A stretch of 64,000 nt of DNA from Impatiens glandulifera (Eukaryota; Streptophyta; Magnoliopsida; Ericales; Balsaminaceae), in NCBI RefSeq assembly GCF_907164915.1, contig NC_061863.1, positions 45,667,382 to 45,731,381 on the forward strand. Reading direction: 5' to 3'. Numbering within the stretch: position 1 is the stretch's first letter; each line of letters starts with the position of its first letter. The notes under the pieces were generated by a model, which was given only the letters and a program-made list of their open reading frames with translations, did no database searches and was not told where the DNA came from. The translations under genes were made by a program, and so were the position numbers. Of the stretch, positions 45,639-57,518 are shown in pieces.

Positions 45639-48018
45639 ATGCCAACCACTGAACCAAGCCAAGAAGGTTTAATCTCCAAATCTGCAATGGCGGTTTCAAT
45701 CACTCTTGCTAATACTTCACTGCCTTCTTCTCCGACGAATTCTCAAATATTCTCCAGTTTGTCCAACTGCAGATACCATTCTATCTTCTCCGTCAATTTC
45801 CGCTCTCTCAATAGGACTCATCAACGCCATCCTTTCGCCGTCCGATCGCAGCTCTGTACGTCGGAAATACTCGAAAAATCGCTGCTCGTTCTCGCTGAAA
45901 CGACGTCGGAGGAAGAACTATGGGCTGCCGTTTGCTTGCGCATCAGATCCTTTTATAGTTTCCGGGAAACTTTTGGCATCGATGTGAGTTGTCTTTCTTT
46001 TCATCCAATCCTCTAGTTATCTGTTCAATGAATCAACGACATATTATTGATTTTGTATAATCTCTTCATCAAGTTCTCTTTAGGATCATATGAGATACTT
46101 GGCTGAGCGTGAGTTTGAAGCATTGAAAGAACGAATTTCAGGGAAGACTAAGGGTTTTAAAAGAGTTTCTTGCTTGAATGCAACTGTTCCTTTGTCACAT
46201 ATATCAAAATTTTCAGAATTATCTGCAGCATGTAAGGTATGACCAATATGTATGACTGCTGAACAATGATACATATGAAAAATATATAAAATCGAAGTTC
46301 TAATCTTTTCTGCAGGATTTTGTTATCTAATTTAAATCGACTTGTTGTTATTTTTCTCTGTATGTTGGTGCTGTTATTCCTATAGTTCATGTAGGCTGCA
46401 ATTTGCCTTTCTCTCTAGTATTCAGTTAATGGAGAAGAACGGGCTGTGGTTGGCACTCTTGATCTTAATCAGTGTGTGAGGCTTCCAGAAGAAATTGCTG
46501 GACAGAAACCCGAGGTAGGGATGTGGGTTATCTTGCTATATAACTCTTTGGTTCAATGATTTTGCTAATTATGTCATTTCCCCTTGATAACAGAACATTG
46601 GTGCTGATTTTGCTAGAGCATATTTGAGCAATGTTTGTGTTGCTAAAGAGTTGCAGAGAAATGGACTGGGGTATGTGCTTGTTGAAAAATCAAAGACAAT
46701 TGCTAAAGATTGGGGTACGACTTATTTCTGCATTATTTAACTTCTGGTCTACTGTGATATCAATACTAGAAGGCCAAAAAACCCGAAAAAGAACAAGTGA
46801 TCAAATTATAACTTCATGTTAGTATTGTTCAAAATGAGATTGGAAGTTTAAGTATTTAAATCAAGTACAATAAACATGTCCTTCATTAAAAATACAGAGA
46901 TCCAAAATCCACATTAGTTTAGATTCATTTTTTTTCTTCCTACCCAATTTTTATGTTCTTCTTCTTCACATTTGAACTTGTTTAGTTGTTCCACCTTACA
47001 TTTATCCCAAGTTTAAGATAACTTAATCGTTCATTTGATTATTTCTCTAATTTCTATATCGAACAAAACTAAACATTATTACATTAGGTCCCAATTAAAT
47101 AGCCTTCTGTTTGAACTTTCAGCTAAATAATAATTGGTTTACAATCCAGAATATCATCACTTGCTTGATTTGGAATAATAGGAATATGCATTTTTTTGAC
47201 AAGGACAATAGTAACACTTAACTTAACCATTGATAAAGAGTTCTAAGCAGGGCTGGCCCAAAGTTTGGTGGACCTAATCGATTTTTTTTTTTTATAATTC
47301 TTGTTTTTTATTTAACTTGTATGTTATATTGAAGTTTGAACATATAATAGTGTATATATAATAGTTTTGTATTTAAATTAACAAAAGTAATTTAGTCTAG
47401 TTGGTTAAATATTTTAACAGTGCTATTAAAGTTGCGGGTTCAACTCTGGTATAAAATAATTGTTTTAGGGGTCTCTAGGGTCGGCACTGGTTCTAAACAT
47501 CACTATGTGTGAGATGTGTTGAATCTTTTTGTCAGTCTTAGGTAATGATCTATGATGAGTTTAAGGAAGGTTCTTCTTCTTTGGGCTTTGATGTTTTGCT
47601 TTTCTCTTGTGTCTTGTTTGTGCTGTTTCTTGCTTCTCATGTTTTTTTTTTAAATGTAAACTATTGAGACTGATTTGTACAATTTATCTTGTGAACTCAA
47701 TGTTGACATGGATTACAATTAGATGCAAGAAACATTGGTGCTTTTAAGTTCCAAGTGTTTGGTTTTGATGTTATGTTTGAGTTTGCTTAATTGTGATGAT
47801 AATAAACAGATTATTCTATCCCAATTTACATTTTATTCGGGTATTTGTTGACAGGAATATCGGATCTGTATGTCCATGTTGCGGTGGATAATGACCCAGC
47901 TAAACATTTGTACATGAAAAACGGTTTTACATGTGAAAGTGAAGAGCTTGCAAGGCAAGCTCGATTTCTAGACCGACCACGCAGGCTTCTTCTATGGACA
48001 GAAATCCTCAACTCGTGA
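45639..48018 (+). CDS. GCN5-related N-acetyltransferase, probably plastid-targeted
   Basis: Five exons: 45639-45983, 46084-46236, 46419-46514, 46594-46714 and 47855-48018. All have GT...AG borders and agreeing phase, giving 292 residues. An internal Met (45687, MAVSITLANTSLPSS) begins a Ser/Thr-rich, acid-poor stretch typical of a chloroplast transit peptide and may be the true start. The GNAT fold follows: VVGTLDLN (about 179-186), the acetyl-CoA motif A with VCVAKELQRNGLGYVLV (Q219-x-x-G222-x-G224), and LYVHVAVDNDPAKHLYMKNGF with the Tyr near the end that commonly acts as general acid. Plant plastid GNATs of this type acetylate N-termini and lysines of proteins. The exact Arabidopsis counterpart is not decided. 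Intron 4 is 1.14 kb and contains a hAT-like element. Confidence 0.92.
47248..47489. mobile_element. hAT-like miniature element with tRNA-like interior, in GNAT intron 4
   Basis: A 242-bp element with ends CAGGGCTGGCCC and inverted CAGTGCCGACCC. The flanks GTTCTAAG (47240-47247) and GTTCTAAA (47490-47497) match at seven of eight. TAGTCTAGTTGGTTA (about 47393) resembles a tRNA A box and GGGTTCAACTCTGG (about 47436) a B box. It does not touch the splice sites. Confidence 0.8.
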
Positions 48019-48838
48019 AAGTTTGGATTTCAGTAGTTCATCCGCCTACGCCTACACATGTTAAGTTAATTGATCGATAGGATTTTCGATCAATAATTTA
48101 TCAAGGAAATGTAAAGCAAGGTGGGAAGAACTCAAGATGTAATAAACAATTGCTATTATTATGTTCATTGCCATTGCCATTGCCAATTCAACTGTTTGTG
48201 TTTAGTTTGACATGAGAGTTGACTAGAATATATTAACACAATTACATGTTTATATGTGTATTTTTCTAGAAAGAAAATAAAGTTTATACTGATATAAATT
48301 TGTACTTACAAGAATATTTTTGTTAAACGTATAAATTCAACTATAATAATTTGTATTTATCCACCATTATGATATATCTCTTTATATCCCCTACCAATTC
48401 AAAGGTTATTATTATTTTTTCTCATAATGTTGTTGGACATTTTCTTTAATGAGACTGGACTTTGACTTAGGTTAGAAAGTTTACTTAAAATTGAATTGTA
48501 AACTTATTTCAATTATTTTACAAAAATAATAATTATAAAATTATTTAAATAAAAATCAATTATCAAATTAATTTTAAGTTTTTCTTAAAAGAAATAGAAA
48601 AATATAATATTTATAAAAAACAAAATTATGACCAGCTGATGAATTAGTTTACTAAAAAAACAAAATAAAAACAGACATAAGTTCATAATTTTGTGTACAG
48701 AATCCTAACTGGTTTGTTAAAATTCGACCATTTAACTTACCCACATAGTGTTAAAAGATGAATGGATTTAAAAATAAAATAAATTTACATAATTCATTAG
48801 AATTTATTTATAATTTTTTTTTTCATTTTTTAGTTTAT

Positions 48839-48870
<32 letters not shown>
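48019..48870. other. Downstream of the GNAT gene; AT-rich
   Basis: The likely 3' UTR comes first, then AT-rich DNA ending in a (TA)n tract at about 48843-48870. No gene seen. Confidence 0.5.
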
Positions 48871-48871
<1 letters not shown>

Positions 48872-49138
48872 GGGAAAGTGTCCGCGCATAAAATAAAGCC
48901 CTGGTGAACCTCTTTTTTTTCTGACGAAAATGCCCCTATTGCGACACAATTTTTTATTTTCAAAAAATTTTAGTTATGAATTTTTTTTAAGAAAATGGCC
49001 CAGTTACGAGAAGAAAAAAAAATAAAATTCATCTCGCCTTTCCGGTTGCGTCACGCAACATCTGATTGTCCAAAAACAGTAAAAGGGGTCACCAGTTTTT
49101 TTAAGCTTGCACTTTTTGCATTTACCCATTTTTGAGTG
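48871..49138. mobile_element. Repeat with inverted ends and a central GTTGCGTCACGCAAC palindrome
   Basis: The left end (gggaaagtgtccgcgcataaa, ctggtgaacc) and right end (ggtcaccag, gcacttttt, catttaccc) are imperfect inverted repeats. A perfect 15-base palindrome lies at 49045-49059. The left half matches the reverse complement of about 4600-4700. Confidence 0.65.
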
Positions 49139-49160
49139 TTATCTCCTCGAATTCCCTGAA

Positions 49161-49314
49161 GAATTGGGAGGGAATGATGTGGCACAATTTTATTAGTAAA
49201 AAAAATAACAAAATTTCACTCTCTTCTCTCTCTCCTCATCTTTTATCATTTTTCCAACTAATGAGGATATAGTGACACATCATTCTCTCTCCCATTCCCT
49301 CTCCTTATCCCTCC

Positions 49315-49317
<3 letters not shown>
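49161..49317. mobile_element. MITE with inverted arms, copy 2
   Basis: Same family as 6045-6235: GAATTGGGAGGGAATGATGTGG, an AT-rich middle with aaaataacaaaatttc, and an inverted right arm gtgacacatcattctctctcccattccct. It is followed directly by a TA microsatellite. Confidence 0.7.

Positions 49318-49405
<88 letters not shown>
49318..49405. repeat. (TA)n microsatellite
   Basis: An uninterrupted TA tract of about 88 bases. Confidence 0.9.
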
Positions 49406-49413
<8 letters not shown>

Positions 49414-49546
49414 ATCAACTAATCAATCAAATAAACAGATAAATCGATGAAACAAAACCAATATTTAATCATGGACATGTGAAGAAGGTTTTGGAAAACC
49501 AACATCAACCATAGGAAAACATTTCAGTAAAAAACCGACCTAACCG

Positions 49547-49884
49547 TTAAGGACACTGCAGTCGAAGACACGCGGTCATCTCCAATATCTTCCCTCTACA
49601 CATGTAAATTGTAATGAGAAGAAATGTGATTTCATCGATTTTACTTGTAAAGAGTTTTTGCCAACTCAATTTCTTTGAGTTTAATAGTGAACTCAAACGA
49701 TTTGACTCGCGATTTTGACTACATTCTTCAGTAGCAGTCCTTGCTCTAATTGATTTCATCGAATCCAGCTCTCCAATTTGAGTGAGTCCATGAAGCACAG
49801 GTAACCCCACATGTGTCACTGTATCAGGCACCTGTTTCGATTCCGACTTTGTACCCTTTCTTTCTGAGATCCCTACGATCTCTT
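49547..49884 (-). CDS. Unrecognised ORF, possibly an exon or gene fragment
   Basis: An open minus-strand frame of more than 100 codons with ordinary protein composition. It contains SERKGTKSESKQVPDTVTHVG, then LPVLHGLTQIGELDSMKSIRARTATEE and SNRLSSLLNSKKLSWQKLF. No ATG opens the long version, and the 94-codon version from 49831 uses a non-ATG start. It may be an exon of a minus-strand gene or a remnant. It lies 260 bases upstream of the PIG-B start, on the opposite strand. I do not recognise a family and assign no function. Confidence 0.25.
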
Positions 49885-50141
49885 CGATTCATTGCTTCTG
49901 ACCTTCCTATAATATGATGTTTCAATTATATTATTGATTAATGATATACTTTACTATTAAGGCGCATGTGAAAAGATTTTCACATAGATTGCTACTACTT
50001 TTGACGCTCTAGCAAAAAAGATGAAATTTGGATTGTTTTTCCTATGGAACAATCATGACGAGTACGATTCGAATTGATATTGTATGTTGCCCTTTGCATT
50101 GTTTCAGGGAAATTACTTAAAAAACTTGTTTGCTGCGTACA

Positions 50142-52722
50142 ATGAAGCAGAGAAAACAGGCCGGTACCACGCAGGATGCAAGGAAAACATCGAAAGATTC
50201 TTCTTTCATTGAAGAAAATGAAGCGCCACCAAGATCAAACTCGTTTTCTTCATCAAAGAGAGTATTCGGACTTTGTTTGGCGATGAGAGTTGCGAATTCT
50301 TTGCTGATCCAAACATATTTTAATCCTGATGAACACTGGCAAGCCCTAGAAGTAGCTCATCGCATTGTATTTGGGTATGATGAAATTTGAACTTTACTTA
50401 GCCGGAAAAAATGAAGAGATAGATATTTGCTTCTTCTAATGATGTGACTAAAATGGCAGATATGGACATCTGACATGGGAATGGGGAGAAGGCATAAGAA
50501 GCTTTTTACATCCTATGGTGTTTGCTGTCCTCTACAAAGTTCTTGCTTTACTTCAGCTTGATACCCCATTATTTATTGTTAGTATCTGCTCCTGCTCCTG
50601 CTCCTGCTCAGTACAAACCCTTATATTGCATTGGTGGTGCCATGTGAATTCATATTTTTCTTTCCTTTTTTACAGAGGAAGGCTCCACGGATACTGCAAG
50701 CCCTATTTTCTGCAATTGGCGATCTTTATTTGTACAAATTGGCTCAGTTGCTATTCGATACTAATGTCGCTAATCTGGCTGTATCCATCCATCTTTTATT
50801 GTTACAGCACAAGCTTTTGAATTCTATTTGAAATTTTAAATGATTCATTGACTTCATTATGTCAGTCCACTTCTTTAACATACTGCAGCTCTTTTCCCAG
50901 CTGACAAACTGGTTCATGTTTTTCTGTTTCAACCGAACTTTATCAAATAGTCTGGAGACTGTGCTTACAATTGTCGGGATATACTATTGGCCCTGTATGA
51001 GACCACTTTCAAGGGAAACTCGATTGGGTTCAAGAAAGTTGGGTTTGGTAATTGCAGCCATAGCATGTGCAATTAGACCAACAAGTGCAATTGTATGGGT
51101 ATATGTTGGCATTCTGGAACTGCTAACAACTAAAGACAAGCTTAAATTTATTTTTCTTGAGATGGCACCTATTGGGTAATAAGATTTATTATTGGTTACT
51201 TGTTGATTACTCGTTTGAAGTTATGCGTTGTATTTTTTCCATCATAGTTTCTTTCCTATTCAGGCTACTGGTGCTAACACTTACTCTTTTCCTGGATCGT
51301 TTGATGTACGGATCTTGGGTTTTAGTTCCTCTTAATTTTCTGAGGTTCAATTTCCTTTCTGCTGGCGGAGATTACTACGGAACTCACAAATGGCATTGGT
51401 ACTTCACTCAAGGGTTTTCAGTAATGGTCTTTACTTTCCTTCCCTTCTCTATAGCTGGCATTATTGGATCTAAAGAGTGGAAGCTATCTGGGCTTATAGC
51501 ATGGGTTATAGGCCTTTACAGTGTACTTGGTCACAAAGAATTCAGGTGATTGTTTTTGTTCAACTGTGATTTGGAAACATTTTTGTTCATATATAGAAAC
51601 ACTTGGAAACTAAACTTAGTCGTACACAGATTCAAAATTTTAATTAGTTTCTGTATCTGGATCCGAATTCAGATACAAAAACATATTCAAAATGTGTTTC
51701 TGTAAGGGGGCAATATTTAAGGTTTGGCATTTTCAGTTTGATTTATATTTTTCTAATTATACTTGAGTAACAGGTTTGTCCTTCCTGTGCTTCCAATAGC
51801 TTTGATGTTCTCTGGATACTCGATAGCTTCAATTGGGAAACTTGAGTTTGCATATGGTAAACGGAGTGTATCTACAACTAGTAAGAAATTTCCTATGAAA
51901 AAGAAGCTGGCCATCCTTTTCCTTCTTGTTACCAACATACCAATGGCTTTATACATGAGTTTGGTTCACCAGGTAAAACATATTTGCAGCAACACTTTTT
52001 TTATTTTATTTTAACTGCTTCCTTGGAGAAAATTTCTTTCGGGCTAAACTATTTATTTTCCTTCCGGGAGTTCCTTATTTTGTTGAAGAATACAAGTTTC
52101 ATTTTCTTTTTCTTTTAACTGAAATTTTGTTCTGGGTAGAGAGGAAGTGAAGATGTTATGAACTACCTCTCAGATGAGGCCCAGAAAGGGAATGTTGGAA
52201 GTATACTATTTTTGACACCATGTCATGCTACGCCTTATTACTCAACGCTTCATAGAAATCTTCCCATGCGTTTCTTAGATTGTTCCCCACCAAGGTACTC
52301 AAACTGGGAAGGAATATCATAATCCTCTTCTTGTGTCCTAGTATATGGACTCTGAACTATGTTTCTCATTTTCTGTTGAAAACAGGGAAGGAAACAGAAT
52401 CCCAGATGAGTCGGATCGTTTTATGATGGATCCAGTTAGTTTTACCTTGGATTTTTTCAATCATAACTCCTTACCCAGTCATATTGTTCTATTTAACTCG
52501 CAAGAAGAGCTACTCAAGGATTTCTTAACATCTAATTCTCTTGAAGAGGTAATCAATAGTTGTTTGCACTTATTTATCTCTCCTAGTTTCCTTGCACTCC
52601 TCCGGCCTTCTAACTAAGATCCCTACCATTCTCTGTAGAGCAAGAGGTTTTTCCATGCTCATTTTAAGGTCGACCGTGATCTTCAGGCTTCCATAGTTGT
52701 GTATGCTCTAAAACACCATTGA
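50142..52722 (+). CDS. GPI mannosyltransferase 3 (PIG-B/GPI10 family, GT22)
   Basis: Nine exons: 50142-50374, 50460-50577, 50676-50780, 50889-51175, 51264-51545, 51774-51972, 52140-52294, 52386-52548 and 52639-52722. Phases agree throughout and give 541 residues, close to the human PIGB length. The enzyme adds the third, alpha-1,2-linked mannose of the GPI anchor from dolichol-phosphate mannose on the lumenal side of the ER. The N-terminal lumenal loop has YFNPDEHWQALEVAH (D63, E64), the acidic motif of GT22 enzymes. Next come TWEWGEGIRSFLHP, APRILQALFSAIGDLYLYKL, FNRTLSNSLETVLTIVGIYYWP and AIRPTSAIVW. YGTHKWHWYFTQGF and GHKEFRFVLPVLPI are further conserved signatures. Several membrane helices are evident. 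No defects. It converges with the VAN3-binding-like gene, with 485 bases between the stop codons. Confidence 0.95.
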
Positions 52723-53207
52723 CTCATCGTACACCAAACAAACAAGTTGAGTTAGCATAATCCCTTTTGTTTTCTTTCATTTTTTACTGCTTCCTATTGT
52801 GTGTTCTTTCTGCAGAGTACATTTGCACCTTTTGTAGACTTCTAATATTTAGTGATCTGGGAATTTTTAACGTTTGTCAACTGCTTATTGCACAAAACTG
52901 TGGCGATTCATTCTGCCTTATATATTGTTGTGACATCCTATTTTGGAATTTGTATCACCCTTAAGTTACAGAGTGAACGTGTTCCTAAAGGAGAAAAAAC
53001 AAGTGTTATGAATACAAATCTTATTGATGCTTCTAGCAATCTTATTTTAGAGAAGGGGCAGGCTATCCACATGAAAATGATAGAAAACAGAACACATGAA
53101 TGAAAAAACACAATAATCACATAATTAAGAGTACAAGCCTGTAATTGACGACAGTATAGATTAACATGAAGTTGTTTTTTTGTTCTTTTGTCTTGAAATT
53201 ATTTGCA

Positions 53208-55025
53208 TCATTTATAGTACTGAAGGTCGTCATACTTTGTGAATGAAGTGGAGAGCATGAGCATGTGATTAATGGTGGAAGCCCACATCTTGTAAAGCTG
53301 GTAGTCTCCCATCATGTCCAACTTCATGCTTCCTCTATTTGTGCGTACTACTATGAGGTAACATGTTCCTGCCTCCTCCCCATCATCTTCTTCGTCTTCT
53401 TCTTCGTGTAAATCTCTGTATAGCTCAGCATGTATGTCCACTATTATACCTGAATTCAACCCAACTCCCCCAGACTTATGTCAGATCAGAATTAGCTTTT
53501 AAACGACAAAGAAGATTGTCGCATTCATGGAGAAAATGAAAAAAAAACATGAAAGTAAACGCACTTTGCTTCTTGTTTGTGAAAGCATTCAACAAATTGG
53601 GCTTCCATATTTTGAGAATAACCTGAAAGAGTAATAAATGATGTTATTTTACATTAATTCTCCCCCCAAAAAAGATAAGGAAAGTTCAAAGAGTATATAC
53701 CTTGGCATCATTGCTAAGAACAATGGATACTGTTCTGATTTTACACCTCCCTGGTAATAGAGATTAGTACCCAAATTTCAATTAAAAGAATTTGGACTAA
53801 TTGATTTATAGAGGTAAGTTAGTAAGTAGTTACTTACCATCAGAAGCCTGAATATTGAGCTGAGAGCCTTTCCCCAGAATGGCTCTGCACTTGTCAAACT
53901 CGAAATGGTCTTCTTCTTCGTTCTTCTCTTCTATAGGTAGAATTGGAGCAGCCGTGTTGAATCTGTTTGTCTTCATTCTGGACCTTGCTTTCAGTGCAGC
54001 TGCTCCTCTCAAAGCTGAATCATCATCCAATTTAACAAACATATATGCTTAGTTAGTATTGCATATCATCTAATCAATAATTTGACATTAGATTGAATCT
54101 GATTACAAGTTGCAGCAGCAGCCGTAAGGGTCAATATATCGCCTGTGCTGGTGCCGCTCATGGCTGAACTCATGATGGAGCTCAGTTGGTCTCTCTTGGC
54201 CCCCATTGCCTCTGCAAATTGCGCACACTGTGCTGCCACCAGGGCTGCCGCTGAGGCCACCGCCGCCTCCTTGGTGGGGTCGTATTCAGACCCGTCCGCC
54301 GCCACTGCCGCCAGCGCTGCAGCAATTCCTGCGACGGATATCGCTGCATGAATTTCTGCTCTTTGCATCCTCTTGTCTTCTTTCCTCTTATCTTTTATTT
54401 CCTTCAACCATTTCTTGATCGATACATTTTTTAGGGGCGCCATCTTCCAAGGAAACTGCCATTTACAGTTATCAACATGAGCCAGCCAGTATATTATTGT
54501 TTTAATTATATAATCACATACCCATTTCTTTCTGAAACTATAGTACTGATTGTAGTTCAACTCTGGATGCATAGCTTGTTGCATCCAAATCCAAGACTGC
54601 ATTAATTTTAGAGAAAATTAATGTATAGTTAGTGAAGGAGAATACTAACTGCTAACTAAATCAGCTTACTTTGACATTATTGGATTTCCATGGTGGTATG
54701 GAACCGTTTGTGTCTTCCATCCTCACTCTACTACTCTTCTCTGGCTTCATCTAAGATGAAATTAATGTCATATAGTTAGTATACATGCCTGCCAATCCCA
54801 ATCCCAATCCCATGAATAAATTCTACTTACAGGAAACGGTGATAGTGCACCGAGAGCAGTACTATCGACCATGTTGACCGGATTTTCATGTAGAACAATG
54901 GATCGATCTGATAAGTCGGGTTGAAAAGCTTGAACTGCGAAATTGCACCATGTTTTGGAAAGGAAGTCCATGGTTTCTGGGTGAGCATGGGAAAGAGTTT
55001 GATTTGCATTGGATTTGGGTTCCAT
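53208..55025 (-). CDS. VAN3-binding protein / FORKED-like (auxin-canalisation domain plus PH-like domain)
   Basis: Eight exons (minus): 55025-54831, 54750-54670, 54596-54522, 54455-54107, 54014-53838, 53750-53701, 53622-53565 and 53449-53208, giving 408 residues with consistent phase. The N-terminus ([19 protein letters not shown]) and the helical alanine-rich segment ([46 protein letters not shown], then TLTAAAAT and [10 protein letters not shown]) are characteristic of the DUF828 auxin-canalisation domain. A C-terminal PH-like domain follows ([35 protein letters not shown], ending [12 protein letters not shown]). Relatives bind the ARF-GAP VAN3/SFC and phosphoinositides at the trans-Golgi and help vein patterning. 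The 66-base third intron has no stop and is a multiple of three, so it could be retained. The PH part carries an acidic insert ([14 protein letters not shown]). Confidence 0.9.
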
Positions 55026-56040
55026 TAGGGAAATTAAGTAGAGAAGAGATGGAATGAGATGAGATTTAGGAGAAATGAGATTGTTTGGTATAAATAAGGC
55101 CTTAATTACAATGCAGTAGAAGCCAGGCAGACAGCTTGTGAAGAAGATAGATGATTGATTATCACCTGGCTAGCTATTGTCTCCCCCCTAAACTCACTAA
55201 TTATGTGCATTACTAAAACATTGTGGCCCATCCCCAACTAGAAAGTGCTTATCTTCTCTAAAGTTTATATATAAATACATTATATTAATATGCTACAACA
55301 GTAACAGCATTTCCCTAAATCATCATTCTCATCATTTCTATGTTGATTCCTCTGTCCATTTTATTTCATTTTAAATTATACTGCAGAACAATCTTTGACA
55401 CTGTAATATTCCATTCTCATCTTTGACAAAAGAACCTCAAAGGAGGAAGTACAACAAAATGCAGTTGGCTGTAAATGTCTGTCCTCTCATAATAGAATGT
55501 TCTCCATGAAATGAAAGACACAAACAAATGACATGTTACAGTTGGAAAGAGTACTATTCAGGAATTGGATTCTTTATCCACGTGTCTTTATCCACGTGTC
55601 CCGCTTCTGCTTAGATTCGTTGGACTTGGACTGTGATGGCCCGGTTAACTTGTCTAAGATTTTTATAGCCTATTGATACAATTCGTTCGTGTCATTGGTT
55701 GACACGAGTTAGGAAAAGGATAACAACATAGATAAGAAAATCTCAGAGATCATTTTGAAACTCATCGCTATAGGGGACAATTGGAAATACTCTTGGGTAT
55801 GAATTCGGATCTAGATGAAAAATAGTCAATACTCTTGGGTATGAATTCGGATCTAGATGAAAATTTGTCAATAAATTTCTTGTCGGATACAAGGATATTT
55901 TGGGATTGATGAATAGTAAAGGGGTGTTAGGGGCCCCAAATTTTGGAAAATATAAGATAACATGATGTTGATTAGGAAGAAGTCCCCAAAGATTTAGTTT
56001 GATTGATGGATGGATGTATGAACCACATGCCAAGCACTAG
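55026..56040. other. Upstream of the VAN3-binding-like gene; contains a 42-bp tandem duplication
   Basis: No further gene. At about 55787-55866 a block containing caatactcttgggtatgaat, then tcggatctagatgaaaa, occurs twice in tandem. A 96-codon frame crossing it (55743-56033, minus) has no family signature and is partly the duplication itself. Confidence 0.5.
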
Positions 56041-57518
56041 AGAAGCAGAGATGAAGTAGAAGTATTATGAAATCATAAAGAGAAGCATCAGGTCCCCATA
56101 CTTTTTCTGTCTTTAAATTCAAGCCTGAAGTTCAATCAAACCCAACTTCAAATAACATTTTTCTATTCAATAGAATCAATACTAGATCAGATAGATAGAG
56201 TATAGGAGCTGTCAAAGTCCCACCATTTCTCTCTATATATAAATAAACAAATAAATACCCTCTTTTAACTGTGTTCGATCGTATACATAAACACCATAAA
56301 CTCTAAAACCATAACCGACAAACCAAAAAGTTTCAACTTTTCTCCCCGCCAATCGATTTTGATTGATTTCTGTAAAGTAATAGAGAAATGCCTTAACATT
56401 CTTGTGGCTTAATTATGGCTTGTCCTAGTGAATCATTATGATAACTAAGCATGCAATAAAAAGGGACCCAACATTAGCAAAAGCAATAATTAAGATGTAT
56501 ACATGTTAGATTAAGCTTTTTGCTCTAATTAATTAGTTAAAGGGCTTAATTATACATATTATTTATGCTATAAAAAGTAGTTCTCGAGTTAGCTGGGGAT
56601 TCTTTAATAAAAACATATATATTAAAAATGAAAATTAAGACATATTGATTATGATTAGTCTCATGGGAGAATTTCTCTTTTAGCATAGATGATTAATTAT
56701 TATATTAATCTGGTTTTAAAATATTGGAGGCATGCTAAAAAGTCTTAAGTATTTGTACTAAACCAATTTTAAATAACACATATGAACGTGCAGTGGCTAA
56801 ATTGATTTCAATTTTAGTTAATACAATCACTATTTGTTAAAAAATAACATAATTAGCAAATTTAGATCTAAATATGCAGTGAGGTCATATGAAAGAAGAA
56901 CATAGTAAAATTTTAAAAAATGTCTTAGATTTATTTTGAGTTATGATAAAATATGTTTCTCTTATTTTAATTAAGTAAAATAAATAATTAATAATAACAT
57001 ATTAATTTATTTAAATTAAAATAAATATATGGCTAATTCCATTCAACTGTTTTGAAAAGATCGTAGCTTTCTTACCCACACACCAACCTCATTTAAGGAT
57101 AAAAGCCAAAATTCGATTAAAAGATCAAAGTCAAGACTGTTTGCAAAACTCCTCAAAAATTACTCATCTTAGATATAAACTCGTGAATCTTTTGCACCCG
57201 CTTTAAACTAGTATTATTTTCTTAATCCGATACATGGGCATTAAGGCGCCACCAATGCTACATGATATCGCCGAAAGTTGGATGCGTCTCCTGTGTAACA
57301 GGCTAGATATTTACCCTAGATAGTGTGGCTTTAAGGCGCCGTCAATGCTAAATGATGTTGTTGAAAGCTAGATGCGTCGGATTGTGTATAACCAGCAAGG
57401 TATTTGCTCTAGAGTCTAGACAGCGTGTTAAATTTGTTTTCCAGGAGCTATTTTGCTCGATCAGGTGAGTGTTCTTATTTATTTTAAAATTATTCAATTA
57501 TTTGTTATACTATCTTAT
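56041..57518. other. Intergenic DNA with a tandem duplication of about 95 bp
   Basis: No gene recognised. At about 57237-57430 two imperfect copies are found side by side, each starting with (c/g)attaaggcgcc or ctttaaggcgcc. Both contain aatgcta(c/a)atgat and agatgcgtc, and end near a ctagatagtgtg/ctagacagcgtg word. Confidence 0.5.
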
